Source: Monoraphidium neglectum
Taxonomy: Eukaryota; Chlorophyta; Chlorophyceae; Sphaeropleales; Selenastraceae
Reading direction: 5' to 3'
Assembly (NCBI RefSeq): GCF_000611645.1
Contig: NW_014012739.1
Location: 1,811-19,413 of the forward strand
DNA: 17,603 nt
Below, piece by piece: positions 7,983-16,468 of this stretch (the first letter of the stretch is position 1; each line of letters starts with the position of its first letter). A model generated the notes under the pieces. It was given only the letters and a program-made list of their open reading frames with translations. It made no database searches and was not told the DNA's origin. The translations under genes and the position numbers were made by a program.

Positions 7983-9047
7983 CTAGCAGCGCCGGGTCTT
8001 CACGTTAATAATGCCGGGCACCGCGTGCGCCTTGCAATAGATGCCCTTGGAGTGGCCCTTGTCGTTGAAGTTGGGTTGCTTGATGCAGCGGGGCGCCTGG
8101 CAGCGCGGGGTCTTCACGTCCACCATGCCAGGCGCCGCATGCGCCTTGCAATAGATGCCCTTGGAGTGGCCCCCGTCGTTGAAGTTGGGTTGCTTGATGC
8201 AGCGGGGCGCCTGGCATCGCGGGCTCTTCACGTCCACCATGCCAGGCGCCGCATGCGCCTTGCAAACGGCGCCCTTGGACTGGCCCTCGTCGTTGAAGAC
8301 GGGCTGCTTGGTGCAGCCAGGCTGCTGGCAGCGTGGGCTGTTCACGTCCACCATGCCGGGCGCCGCGTGCGCCTTGCAAAAGACGGCCTTGGACTGGCCC
8401 TCGTCGTTGAAGTTGGGTTGCTTGATGCAGCCGGGCGCTTGGCAGCGCCTGCCCAACAGGAGCACCATGCCGAGCGCCGCATGTGCCTTGCAATAGATGC
8501 CCTTGGACTGGCCCTCGTAGTTGAAGGCGGGGTGCTTGGTGCAGCCGGCTGCCCGGCATCGCGGGCTCTTCACGTCCACCATGCCAGGCGCCGCATGCGC
8601 CTTGCAAAAGGCGCCCATGGACTGGCCCTCGTCGTTGAAGACGGGCTGCTTGGTGCAGCCAGGCTGCTGGCAGCGCGGGCTTACGACGTCCACCATCCCG
8701 GGCGCCGCATGCGCCTTGCAAAATGCGCCCTTAGACTGGCCCTCGTAGTTGAAGGCCGGGCGCTTGGCACAGTCGGGCTCCCAGCACTTGCGCACCCAGC
8801 TAGCTGCGCCAGAGTTGAAGCCAGCCATGGCGCTCGCAGCGCAGCCGCCCCTTTTACAAGGGAAAACCGACTTATGCGCGCCCCAGGGCGTCATGCTGGG
8901 GTGGCCCGGCAGCGCGATGGCAAATGGTGGCGCGCCACAGGTGGAACCGGAGGTGCCCAAAACATGGGTCCACATTTTGGAGCCCAGGCGGCCCGAGCGC
9001 CCAGCTAGCATGTGGCGCAACAGCTGGACGCTCATAGCGCTATACAC
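7983..9047 (-). CDS. EsV-1-7 cysteine-rich repeat protein, copy B (354 aa, 7 repeats)
   Basis: Single-exon paralogue of the gene at 3763-5004. Residues 88-353 are seven 38-residue repeats, all matching C-X4-C-X16-C-X2-H-X12, with FN(D/Y)EGQSKG and CKAHAAPGMVDV cores. Residues 1-87 align position by position with copy A (MYSAMSVQLLRHMLAGRSG), again with no acidic residue, suggesting an organelle-targeting leader (inference). Repeats 6 and 7 are almost identical, as are 2 and 5, which indicates array expansion within the gene. The protein stops at residue 354, immediately after the first Cys of an eighth repeat: the codon that is CAG (Gln) at this point in other repeats is TAG. It is divergently arranged with the intact DAR GTPase gene 1.2 kb away. 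Confidence 0.85.
   Translation of the reverse strand: MYSAMSVQLLRHMLAGRSGRLGSKMWTHVLGTSGSTCGAPPFAIALPGHPSMTPWGAHKSVFPCKRGGCAASAMAGFNSGAASWVRKCWEPDCAKRPAFNYEGQSKGAFCKAHAAPGMVDVVSPRCQQPGCTKQPVFNDEGQSMGAFCKAHAAPGMVDVKSPRCRAAGCTKHPAFNYEGQSKGIYCKAHAALGMVLLLGRRCQAPGCIKQPNFNDEGQSKAVFCKAHAAPGMVDVNSPRCQQPGCTKQPVFNDEGQSKGAVCKAHAAPGMVDVKSPRCQAPRCIKQPNFNDGGHSKGIYCKAHAAPGMVDVKTPRCQAPRCIKQPNFNDKGHSKGIYCKAHAVPGIINVKTRRC
7989..8786 (-). repeat. Seven tandem 114-bp coding repeats (EsV-1-7 array B)
   Basis: Seven exact 114-base units encode residues 88-353 of copy B, one fewer than in copy A. The difference in number between duplicates suggests unequal exchange or slippage after the segmental duplication. The opposite strand is open for about 400 codons because of the repeat composition; that frame is not considered a gene. 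Confidence 0.9.
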
Positions 9048-9353
9048 TCAGCATGCTCGCGTGCTCCACCACCAAAGATCTGCAAGGGTGCGACCGGGGT
9101 GGGAGGAAGAGGGGGGGGCCAAAGGCGGTCGCCATTCTGCAGACGGCCTGCTGGTGAAGGCGTGTGCTCTTTGGTGCAGTGAGCACGCACCTCGTTGTGA
9201 GGTCGGCGCGTCCAGGGCGAAGTGGGAGGCAAGCCAGGGGCGGTGTGCGCATGGGTCTGTGGTATGTGCGTGCATGCGTGCGTGATGTGCATGCATGCAT
9301 GCCACGCGCGTGTGCGTGCCTCAGCACGCGCGCGCTGTGTGCATGCGCGCGCA

Positions 9354-9405
<52 letters not shown>

Positions 9406-10235
9406 CGTGCGTGCGCGTGCACGAGTACGCGCCGGCATGCACGCCTGTTTTCGTCCGTTTGGGTGTGGGCGAGCGCGAGTTGGATTGCTGTACAGCGCTC
9501 AGCCGGTGGCAGCCTGGCCCTCCTTGTCTCGCCCCTCCCCCCGCCCCGCAGGTAGCCCCCCCTTGTGTTGCGGCACAGGCGCACCCGTAATTGTGCCGCC
9601 AGCAAAGTTGCTATGTGCCAGTACTTGGCCCTGCTGCTACACAGGTGTTGCACGACCTCAACGGGACCGCGACGCCTGCAGGCGACGCCAAAGCTGGGCT
9701 TCGGGGCCAACACCGCGGACAACGCGACTGCTGCTGACACAGCTGCTGTAGGAGAGCCCACTTGTACTCAGGATGGGCTCACTCTGAACATGGACAGTTA
9801 TCATGAAGGTGGGTGGGGGCGGATGTGGCTGGGAAGCGGACGGGTGCAGAGAACTGCTGTTGATGCATCCTGGTCCACCACTGCGGCCGGTGCGTGTTCT
9901 GATGCTTGAAGGATGCTCACCTGCACTCCCAGCTACAGCAGCCCAAGTGCCCATGCGGGTTGCGCTCTTCAATTGCTTTCATACGATTGCTTCAAGATCC
10001 ATCAAACGCTGCAAAGCGGGCGTGATCCAGTTGATCTCTCTTACGAAGTTATTGTAGCTTACAGGTTGTTTCAATCAAAGTGTGACTCACGAGATATGAA
10101 CATACCGCTACCGCAAGCCCATCTTTGATATAGTGTGGATGCTACTGCGGGAGCTCGGCACCGGCGGCAGCTGGCTGAAGAGCGAGCGACGCTGCATGCT
10201 GCGCTGCCGCTTGCGGCAAAAGCACGCCGGCTCCA
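9048..10235. other. Divergent intergenic region between EsV-1-7 copy B and the DAR GTPase
   Basis: About 1.2 kb separates the start codons of two genes transcribed away from each other, so both promoters should lie here. It contains the TG tract at 9335-9420. I see no coding region supported in frame by its counterpart in copy 1, and no clear TATA box close to the GTPase start. Confidence 0.5.
9335..9420. repeat. TG/CG alternating tract upstream of EsV-1-7 gene B
   Basis: A long TG run flanked by CG- and CATG-rich sequence, about 300 bases upstream of the gene B start codon. It is the counterpart of 5299-5391 but differs in length and in its interruptions. Confidence 0.9.
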
Positions 10236-10746
10236 ATGGCTTCGCGCATCGGATGGTTCCCGGGCCACATGGCCAAAGCCACACGGGAGCTGCAGCGCGT
10301 GCTGAAGCAGGTTGACTGCGTGCTGGAGGTCAGAGATGCGAGGGTGGGTGCACAGCCGCTCAGGGGCGAGAGCGTCTCAGATCTTGGTGGGCGGTGCTGC
10401 ATGACTGCAGCACCTCCGCCGCCGCGACGCTCCCTTGCTGACGGACGACAGTTGCTCGTCTGCAGCTGCTGCCCCCCTGCGTGTGTGCTTGATGTGAGCC
10501 CTCTGCAGCCAGCTGCCCTGTGCGTTGACACACCCGCCCCGCACCCGCTTGCCCGCCTGTCCTTCCACCCGGCAGCTGCCCTTCTCCTCAGCAAACCCAG
10601 ATCTGGCCCGCCTCATTGCAGAAAAGCGCCGCATCATAATTCTTAACAAATCAGACTTGGCAAATCCCAAGTGCAGCCAGGCGGCGCTGCGGAGACTCAA
10701 TGGCGGCGTCGGCGGCCAAGCAGGCATCACCAGCAACAGCACAGAT

Positions 10747-10794
<48 letters not shown>

Positions 10795-13504
10795 GAAAGC
10801 AGCAGCAGTAGCAGCAGCAGCGACAGCAACAGCAGCATAGGCAGCACAGCTGGTATCGGCGGAGGCGGGGGCGTCAGTGCTGTGTCGGCGGCGGCGCCGG
10901 CGCTCCTGACCTGTGCCCACCAGTCAAAATCTGTGCGGCAGGCGAGCACCGGGGGGAGCGCCCCGCCGCGCCCCGACCCACCCATGCTGTTGCTTGCTGC
11001 CCTGATGCCCCTCCACGCTCCCATCGATGTGTTGTCGCGTCGTCCTCTCGTGCTCTGAATACGATCGACTGACAGCCGCCCGCTTTGATTGTGGCCCCCA
11101 ACCCCAGCTGATGGCCACCGCGCTGGGCTGGCTACCGGCCGAGGGGCGCGGCTCAGAGATGGCGCTTATGATGGTGGCAGGGTGGGTGCACCCGCCCTGC
11201 GCCTGCGATTCCAGGCGTGCTCGCGCTGCCCTCTGCGCGTTTGTACCATGGCGCCATCAACCGCCGCCTGGTTTGCCAGCCGCTGCTGCAATTTCGCCCG
11301 GCATGTGCCCTCCTCTTCTCACCTGTCATAGCGAAGCAGCCTTGGCACGTTCAGTCCCCTCCATTCTGTGCCTGCCCGCCTTCCAATCTCCCCTGTCTTT
11401 CAGGACGCCCAACACAGGGAAGAGCCGGCTGATCAACGCCATGAAACTCGTGTCGAAGGGCCAAGGCGCGCTTCAGGGGGTGGGGCAATGTCTCTGGGTG
11501 GGGGCGCATCCCTCAGGCCGCCCCGCCGACGCCGCGGGCCTGGTGCGAGATGCTGCTTGGCGACAGCAAGCAGCTGTTGCCGGGGCGCTCGGTTTGGAAA
11601 TGCAGCATCATCAAGTAGGCATTTGCAGCGGCCTGCTCTTGCTGCTGAAGCCTACCTTAGCACCTGACTGACGGCGCCGCGCGCAGCCGTCCCCAGTCCA
11701 CCAAACAAACCTCCCAGCCCGCAAACGCGCCCCCCGCCTCGTTCGGCGCGTCGCCGACCGCCCTGCGCGCAGGCGGGCTGTCCGGGAAGCAGGCGTACAA
11801 CCGGCGCGCCGTCGCTGGCGACATGCCGGGGCTGACGAGGCGGGTGCAGGCTTTCCAGGTGTGTGCTCAGGCGGCATCGCGACCGCGACCCAAGAGGCAC
11901 CCCCGCCCCCGCGCCCACGCTGGCAGCCGCGTCTCCCCCTTGGCGTATGTGTCCCAAGGCCTGTTCACTGCAGTGGCTTGTTGGGCGGTGTGACGTGTGG
12001 GCGGCGCTTGCACAGTCTTAAACAGCAAGCACGGATGCGCAGGCCAGTCAGCCAGCGACCCCATGCAACACGAATCGGCTGTGGGTCCTGGTCGTGGTGG
12101 CGCTCTCCGTGTTTGTATGTGTCGCCCTGATCTAAGCACGACTTTGCTGTGCTCTTTTAGATCTATAGAGCTGCCGCCCCGCCCCTACGCCAACCCACAC
12201 ACGCCCGCATGCATGCATGCACGCACTCATGCGGCGCATGCATGCACGCACGCACGCAAAGCATGCATGCGGCATGCAAGTTCCCCCACCCATGCACACT
12301 CAATCACACGTCGCAGTCACGCAGCCACCCTCCCCCTGCAACCTCTCGCCCCAGGTGTCTGCCGATCGCGAGGTGTACGTGCTCGACACGCCCGGCGTCA
12401 TGGCGCAGAGGGTGGCCAGCATCGAGGAGGGCCTGAAGCTCTCGCTCGCAGGTGGGCGGTTGGTGGCGGTTGGTGGCAGTTGGTGGCGATAGGAAGTGTC
12501 CCGTGTGTGTTGAGGACATGCGCCCGCTGACTGGAACACTTGCGGGTGGGACTGGGATGGGGCAGCACAAATGGTAGATGGCTGGGGTTTTGTGGTTCAG
12601 TGGCTCGCGTGGGGGCTGAGCCGAATTTGCTGGACAGGCGCACGGGCGGCTTGATAGGGGGGATCAACAAGTCATTGAGATCCGCAGGCGTGTGATTGGA
12701 GGCTTTGTGAGCAGTATCCAGTAGGGTGGACGCACGGCAGCAGAGCTGGGTCACAAGTCAAGCTTAATTTGTGCCGCAGGGTGCTGCCTGGGGAGGCTGT
12801 GCAGCTGTTTTCTTCTGCAACGCTGCTTTTCCACGCACCACTACGCGTGAACGCTCTTGCCGCCTCCTATTGCGCCTGCCTGCCTTCGATCGCCTTTTGC
12901 GCCTTGCGTGCACCCACCTATAAAGTCAAAAAACTTGTGTCGCCCCGAGCCGCTTGTGTGCACCTGAACACCCGATCCCTTGACCCGACCACCGCCAGGC
13001 ATCATAAAAGACAGCATTGCAGGAGAGGACCGGATCGTTGCGTTCTTGATCGAGCTGCTGCGCCGCTGCGAGCGCCACAGGCACACCCTGCAGGCGGTCG
13101 CCCGCAACCTGGCCGCCGGCAGCGGCGGCGCCGGCGAGGCCTCCGCGGCCGGCGGGCGCCAGCGGCAGCGGCGGCAGCAGGCGCCGGGCGAGGGCGCCGC
13201 TGCGGGCGGGGCGGCGCATCAGCGGAGGGTCGCGCGGATCGCGGGCGCGCTCCTGAAAGCCGTGGCCGCGGATCTGCCGCCCGCGCAGTGGCACCCCGGC
13301 TCGGAGGACGGAGAGGAGGGGCCGGCGGGCGCGGCGCAGGGGCTGGGGTCGGAGGCGCGGCGGCGGCTGGAGCTGCTGCTTGCAGGGATGGGCCTCCCAG
13401 ATGACGGCGGGCGGGACGCTGAGCGGCGGCGTGCGGCGTGCATGCAGGTGCTCAAGGCGTTCAGGGCCGGGGAGCTTGGGCGGTACACGCTTGATGACGT
13501 GTAA
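10236..13504 (+). CDS. MTG1: Mitochondrial DAR GTPase (MTG1 / SIN2 / RbgA-YlqF class), 455 aa, seven exons
   Basis: Exons 10236-10343, 10576-10941, 11108-11181, 11404-11479, 11718-11858, 12355-12451 and 12999-13504 join in one frame. The motifs follow the circularly permuted order of this family: DARLP at residues 34-38 across the first junction, G4 NKSD at 60-63, G1 GTPNTGKS at 183-190, G2 PGLT at 245-248 and G3 DTPG at 266-269. The start IGWFPGHMAKAT is the family's N-terminal signature, and the C-terminus FRAGELGRYTLDDV resembles plant SIN2, a mitochondrial DAR GTPase. Members help mature the large ribosomal subunit in mitochondria or bacteria. Unusual points are a Ser-rich insertion of about 40-50 residues after G4 and a probable GC-AG intron 2. 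The Gly/Ala/Arg-rich stretch around residues 320-355 is low complexity. The exon 4 and 5 borders are the least certain. No clear targeting leader precedes residue 1; an upstream exon is possible. Confidence 0.88.
10747..10793 (+). repeat. (AGC)n microsatellite encoding polyserine in GTPase exon 2
   Basis: About 15 pure AGC units, followed by imperfect AGC/AGT/GAC units to about 10840. Read in the exon 2 frame they encode Ser with a few Glu, Asp and Asn. The tract lies between the G4 motif and the next conserved segment LLTCAHQSKSV, so it appears to be translated rather than intronic. Confidence 0.85.
12208..12276. repeat. CATG/CACG alternating repeat in GTPase intron 5
   Basis: Tandem GCATGCATGC and CACGCACGC units, rich in short palindromes, lie inside the 496-base intron 11859-12354. 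The surrounding open frames are repeat artefacts. Confidence 0.8.
13500..13504 (+). terminator. MTG1: TGTAA overlapping the GTPase stop codon
   Basis: The green-algal poly(A) signal sequence TGTAA is formed by the end of the last Val codon and the TAA stop. No other TGTAA is seen in the 248 bases before the next gene's ATG, so this may be the signal or a coincidence. Use of this copy would leave a very short 3' UTR. Confidence 0.3.
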
Positions 13505-13752
13505 TTGTGAACGCGGATGGGTGTGTTGGGCAGTGCTGTGAATGTGGTGACCGCGTTCTCACACAGGGCGGGCGCCCTTTGCATGACAGCAGCACGACAG
13601 GAAGCCCGTGTTGACTTGCGTCACACAAACATCACTACGGTACGCAACCCCTTTTTCTCCGAAAGGGTTTCACGCATTCACCACCCTAGCGCATTCAAAC
13701 GCGCTGGCGTGCGACGCACAGCGCAGTGGCCCGAGGCACCGCACGCAGCACG

Positions 13753-16068
13753 ATGCCCAGCGTGCAACGTGCGCTCGGCGCACAGCTCGGGGCAGCACGC
13801 GCTAAAGACCAAGCACTGCAAGAAAAGCTCGCAGCGGCTCTACTTGATCTAAGAAACGCGAAATCGCGGGAAGAGGAGGCCGTCTCGGCGAGCACAGAGC
13901 TCAGATATATCAACGGCAAATTGGAGCGCGAGCTGGAGGCGGCCCAGGCGAGCACGGGCTTGTCCGGTCAGCACATGCGCCTCCGGACGCACCTGCTGCT
14001 TGTCCCGCCGGTCAACGCCGCGACCTGCCCCGCCGCGCCACATAGCCCGCCCCACACGAATGCATCATTACCCCGACAGGCGGCAGCGCGCCTCGCGGGC
14101 GAGCGCGGCGCTAGGGCCGCGCGCTCGCTGCGGCATAATCTGGATGCGCTAGAGGATGCTGTGGCGGCAAACTGCGAGCAGGGGCAGCGGCAGCTGAAGA
14201 GGCTGGTGGGCCTGCTCATACAGCTCCAGGCAGCGGTGACATCAGCACCTGAGTCATCAGCAGCCTCCCCGCTGCAGCTGCGTCCACCCCACAAAGCAGC
14301 GGCGCCTCGTGGCAGCGGAGGCACCCGGGCAGCGGGCGCCGCGCCGCCGCGTGGCGGCGGCGGCGCGGGCGGCCGCCGCGCGCTGCAGCTGCTGGCGGAG
14401 GCATTCGCGGCGACGGCGGGCGTCGGGAAGCTGCTGGCGCCGCCGGTGGTGGGGCGGGACCCCACCACTTTGCGGACCGAGGGGGCCGGACGGGGCTCCG
14501 CGGTAAGTCAAGAGGCAGCCGGCCTCAGCACATGGGACGATCCCTCCCAATCGGACGCAGCTCCTCGGGAGGACAGCGGCGGCGGCGGCGGCGGCGGCGG
14601 TGCTGCTGAGTACGCCGCCGCGTTCCACCTGCGCGCTGAGGTGGCGCTCCTCAGGTCGCGGCTGGAGGACGCCCGGTTCGAAGCCGCAGAGATGGGCCGC
14701 CGCGCCTGCCACCTCCAGGCGCGCCTGGAGGCGGCCCGGGGCGCCAGCGCCGCCGTCGAGTCCGGCGGCGCCGCGGCGGGCGAGGTGGCAGCGGGCGGCG
14801 CGTGGGGGGCGGAGGCGGCGGCGCGGGCGGCGGCAGAGGCGGCGGAGGCGGCGGCGAAGCAGGCGGAGGCGCTGGCGGCGCTATCGGAGGCGCGGGCCGA
14901 TGCGGACGAGGCAAGGCAGGAGGTGCGCCGGGGGCCAGCAAAGGCTGCATGGTTGGAAGAATGCGGCGCCCACGTGTGTGTGTGTGGTTCATGCATGCAT
15001 GCGTGTGTGTGTGTGTGTGTGCGCGTGCGGGCAAGCGTGTGTGGGCATGTGTTTGTGTGTGTGGATCATGCCCGAGAGATGGAGGGGTAGAGGGCAGGCA
15101 GCCCTCCGCTTATCCATCCTCAAATGCAACATATTGGTGCCAAGCCCGATGCTGCTGCAAACCACTTGCAAACCAGCGCCCGCCTACATTGATGCGCTTT
15201 CGCACGGCTTGTGTGGCGACCCGGGCAGGCGGACGAGCTGCGGCGGGCACACGCCGCCGCGCGGGCGGCTGCCGAGGCGCTGCGGCGCCGCAACGCCGCG
15301 CTGCAGCGCGCTCTGCGGGAGAGGTGCGTGGGCGCCCTCGGCGGCCGGGGCTGCTGGGATTTGCGGTTGGCGGCTGCTGGGCCCGTGGGCAAGTGCCAGC
15401 CTCAATTCCAGGATGTGTCATCTTGCCCCCTGCTGGGCCTGCTGACAATTCAAGCTCACCTCCCTAGACCTTTGTCGGGCATTCTTCTGATACACGCAAA
15501 AGCGCCTACACACACACGCGTGCGCACCCGCGCATGCACGCATGCGCGCTCTCATCCCCCGCCCGTTCACGCCAACCTGCAACCACGCTCCGCCACCTGC
15601 AGGGAGTCCGAGCTGGAGCAGTCCAGTATTTCACTCGACACTCTGCAGTCCGCCCTCGCGGGCGAGCTCCAGGACTGCCTCCGCCTGGTCTCAGCCCGCC
15701 CCACGCACGCCGCACCCGGCTGCGCCGACGGAGGCGGCGGCGCGTGCGGCTCGCCGGGCGCCGCATCGCCGCTCAGGGTGCAGCGGCCGTTCGCGGCCGC
15801 GGCGCCGGCCGCCGGGGCGTGGAGCCCGCAGCAGCACCGGTTCGCGACGGGGTCGCCGGGGCCGGGTGGGCGCGCTGCGCAGCCTCGCGCGCTGTTTGAA
15901 ACGTATGGTGGTGGCGGCGGCGGCGGCGGCACGGGCGGTGGCGGGGGCGCAGCGGCGAGCGCGCATAGGGGGGACTTGGCGGCGCTCGACTCTGAGATTC
16001 TGGCGGCCGAGCGGCGGCTGCAGCAGGCAGCAGAGCGGCTCGGCGTCAGGGGCGGCGGGGGCCGCTGA
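13753..16068 (+). CDS. Ala/Gly-rich coiled-coil protein of unknown function (about 536 aa)
   Basis: Proposed exons are 13753-13966, 14087-14922, 15229-15323 and 15603-16068; they join in frame to 536 residues. Introns 2 and 3 have good phase agreement (AGGAG/GTGCGC to GGGCAG; GAGAG/GTGCGT to CTGCAG). Intron 1 (120 bases, GTCAGC donor) is less sure because the frame stays open through it. A strong GTAAGT at 14503 could start a further optional intron to 14610, which would remove 36 residues. Heptad-like, charged helical segments occur near the N-terminus (QALQEKLAAALLDLRNAKSR), in the middle (FHLRAEVALLRSRLEDARFE), in exon 3 and at the end (LDSEILAAERRLQQAAERL). They are separated by Gly- and Ala-rich linkers. 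No enzymatic or membrane motif is visible. A cytoskeletal, basal-body or scaffold role would be a guess only. Confidence 0.65.
14975..15062. repeat. TG-rich microsatellite in intron 2 of the coiled-coil gene
   Basis: TG runs with GCATGCATGC and CG interruptions lie within the proposed intron 14923-15228. The downstream intron (15324-15602) carries a shorter CA/CG/CATG stretch at about 15509-15545. Confidence 0.8.
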
Positions 16069-16105
16069 GCGCGCTGCTGCAAGATCGGCTTCAACCCGGC
16101 GCCTC

Positions 16106-16110
16106 TGTAA
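16106..16110 (+). terminator. TGTAA poly(A) signal for the coiled-coil gene
   Basis: TGTAA lies 38 bases after the TGA stop of the plus-strand coiled-coil gene. Chlorophyte transcripts are typically cleaved a short distance after this pentamer. The assignment rests on position and motif only. Confidence 0.5.
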
Positions 16111-16321
16111 GCGTCTCAGAGCACAATTCGAGCGCAGCAGGGGGTCCAATGCACCGGGGTAGGGCAGCGCTCGGGGCGAGCAGCCGCCGCCCCCAGCAGC
16201 GTGGCTGCTGCCGACGCGCATGGCGCTGGCTCTCGCCGCTGCTTTGGCCAAAGCGCTGTGTACATTTATTTGCGCGCGCCCCCGTGCAGCCCCTTTCCGG
16301 GGTCCTTGCACTCATGTGATT

Positions 16322-16326
16322 TTACA
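16322..16326 (-). terminator. TGTAA poly(A) signal for the p24 gene
   Basis: Read on the minus strand, TGTAA occurs about 143 bases after the TGA stop of the p24 gene, in an otherwise T/A-richer patch. The position is reasonable for an algal 3' UTR. Confidence 0.5.
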
Positions 16327-16468
16327 TATGTTTTGAATTTGGGGTTTTGTACACAGCAGTTGCAAACGCAGGCAAGCGCCGTGGCTGCTGCCCCTGCGGA
16401 GGGAGAGGTGCAAGGGCACCCCCCCTCCCCCGCTTCCGCGCCACCGCCCTCGGAAAAATGTCGGCTTT

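Larger units (their letters stand above)
6386..10430. repeat. Direct tandem duplication, copy 2 (approximately 4.05 kb)
   Basis: Second copy of the segment at 2241-6385, in the same orientation and directly adjacent. Its right end runs into intron 1 of the intact DAR GTPase gene, where similarity to copy 1 stops after the shared GACGC. It is about 100 bases shorter. One EsV-1-7 repeat (114 bases) fewer accounts for most of that difference, offset by small indels elsewhere. Confidence 0.9.
16069..16468. other. Convergent intergenic region (two 3' UTRs)
   Basis: This 400-base interval separates the stop codons of two genes transcribed toward each other. It contains one TGTAA on each strand, placed so that the two predicted transcripts would not overlap. 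No reading frame of note. Confidence 0.6.

Noticed and set aside
7764..9008. A 414-codon plus-strand open frame opposite EsV-1-7 copy B (and similar frames at 3868-4692 opposite copy A)
   Set aside because: It is the mirror of the 114-base coding repeat, which lacks stops on the other strand by composition. The minus-strand frame has the conserved Cys/His spacing and a conserved unique N-terminus; the plus-strand frame has neither.
11027..11100. Frame reading RVVLSCSEYDR just before GTPase exon 3 as part of the coding sequence
   Set aside because: A stop lies upstream with no acceptor AG between it and this segment. Starting exon 3 at 11108 gives the exact family length instead.
12917..12925. 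TATA-like CTATAAAG in GTPase intron 6 as an internal promoter
   Set aside because: It sits within an intron whose flanking exons join cleanly, and no separate gene begins downstream of it.
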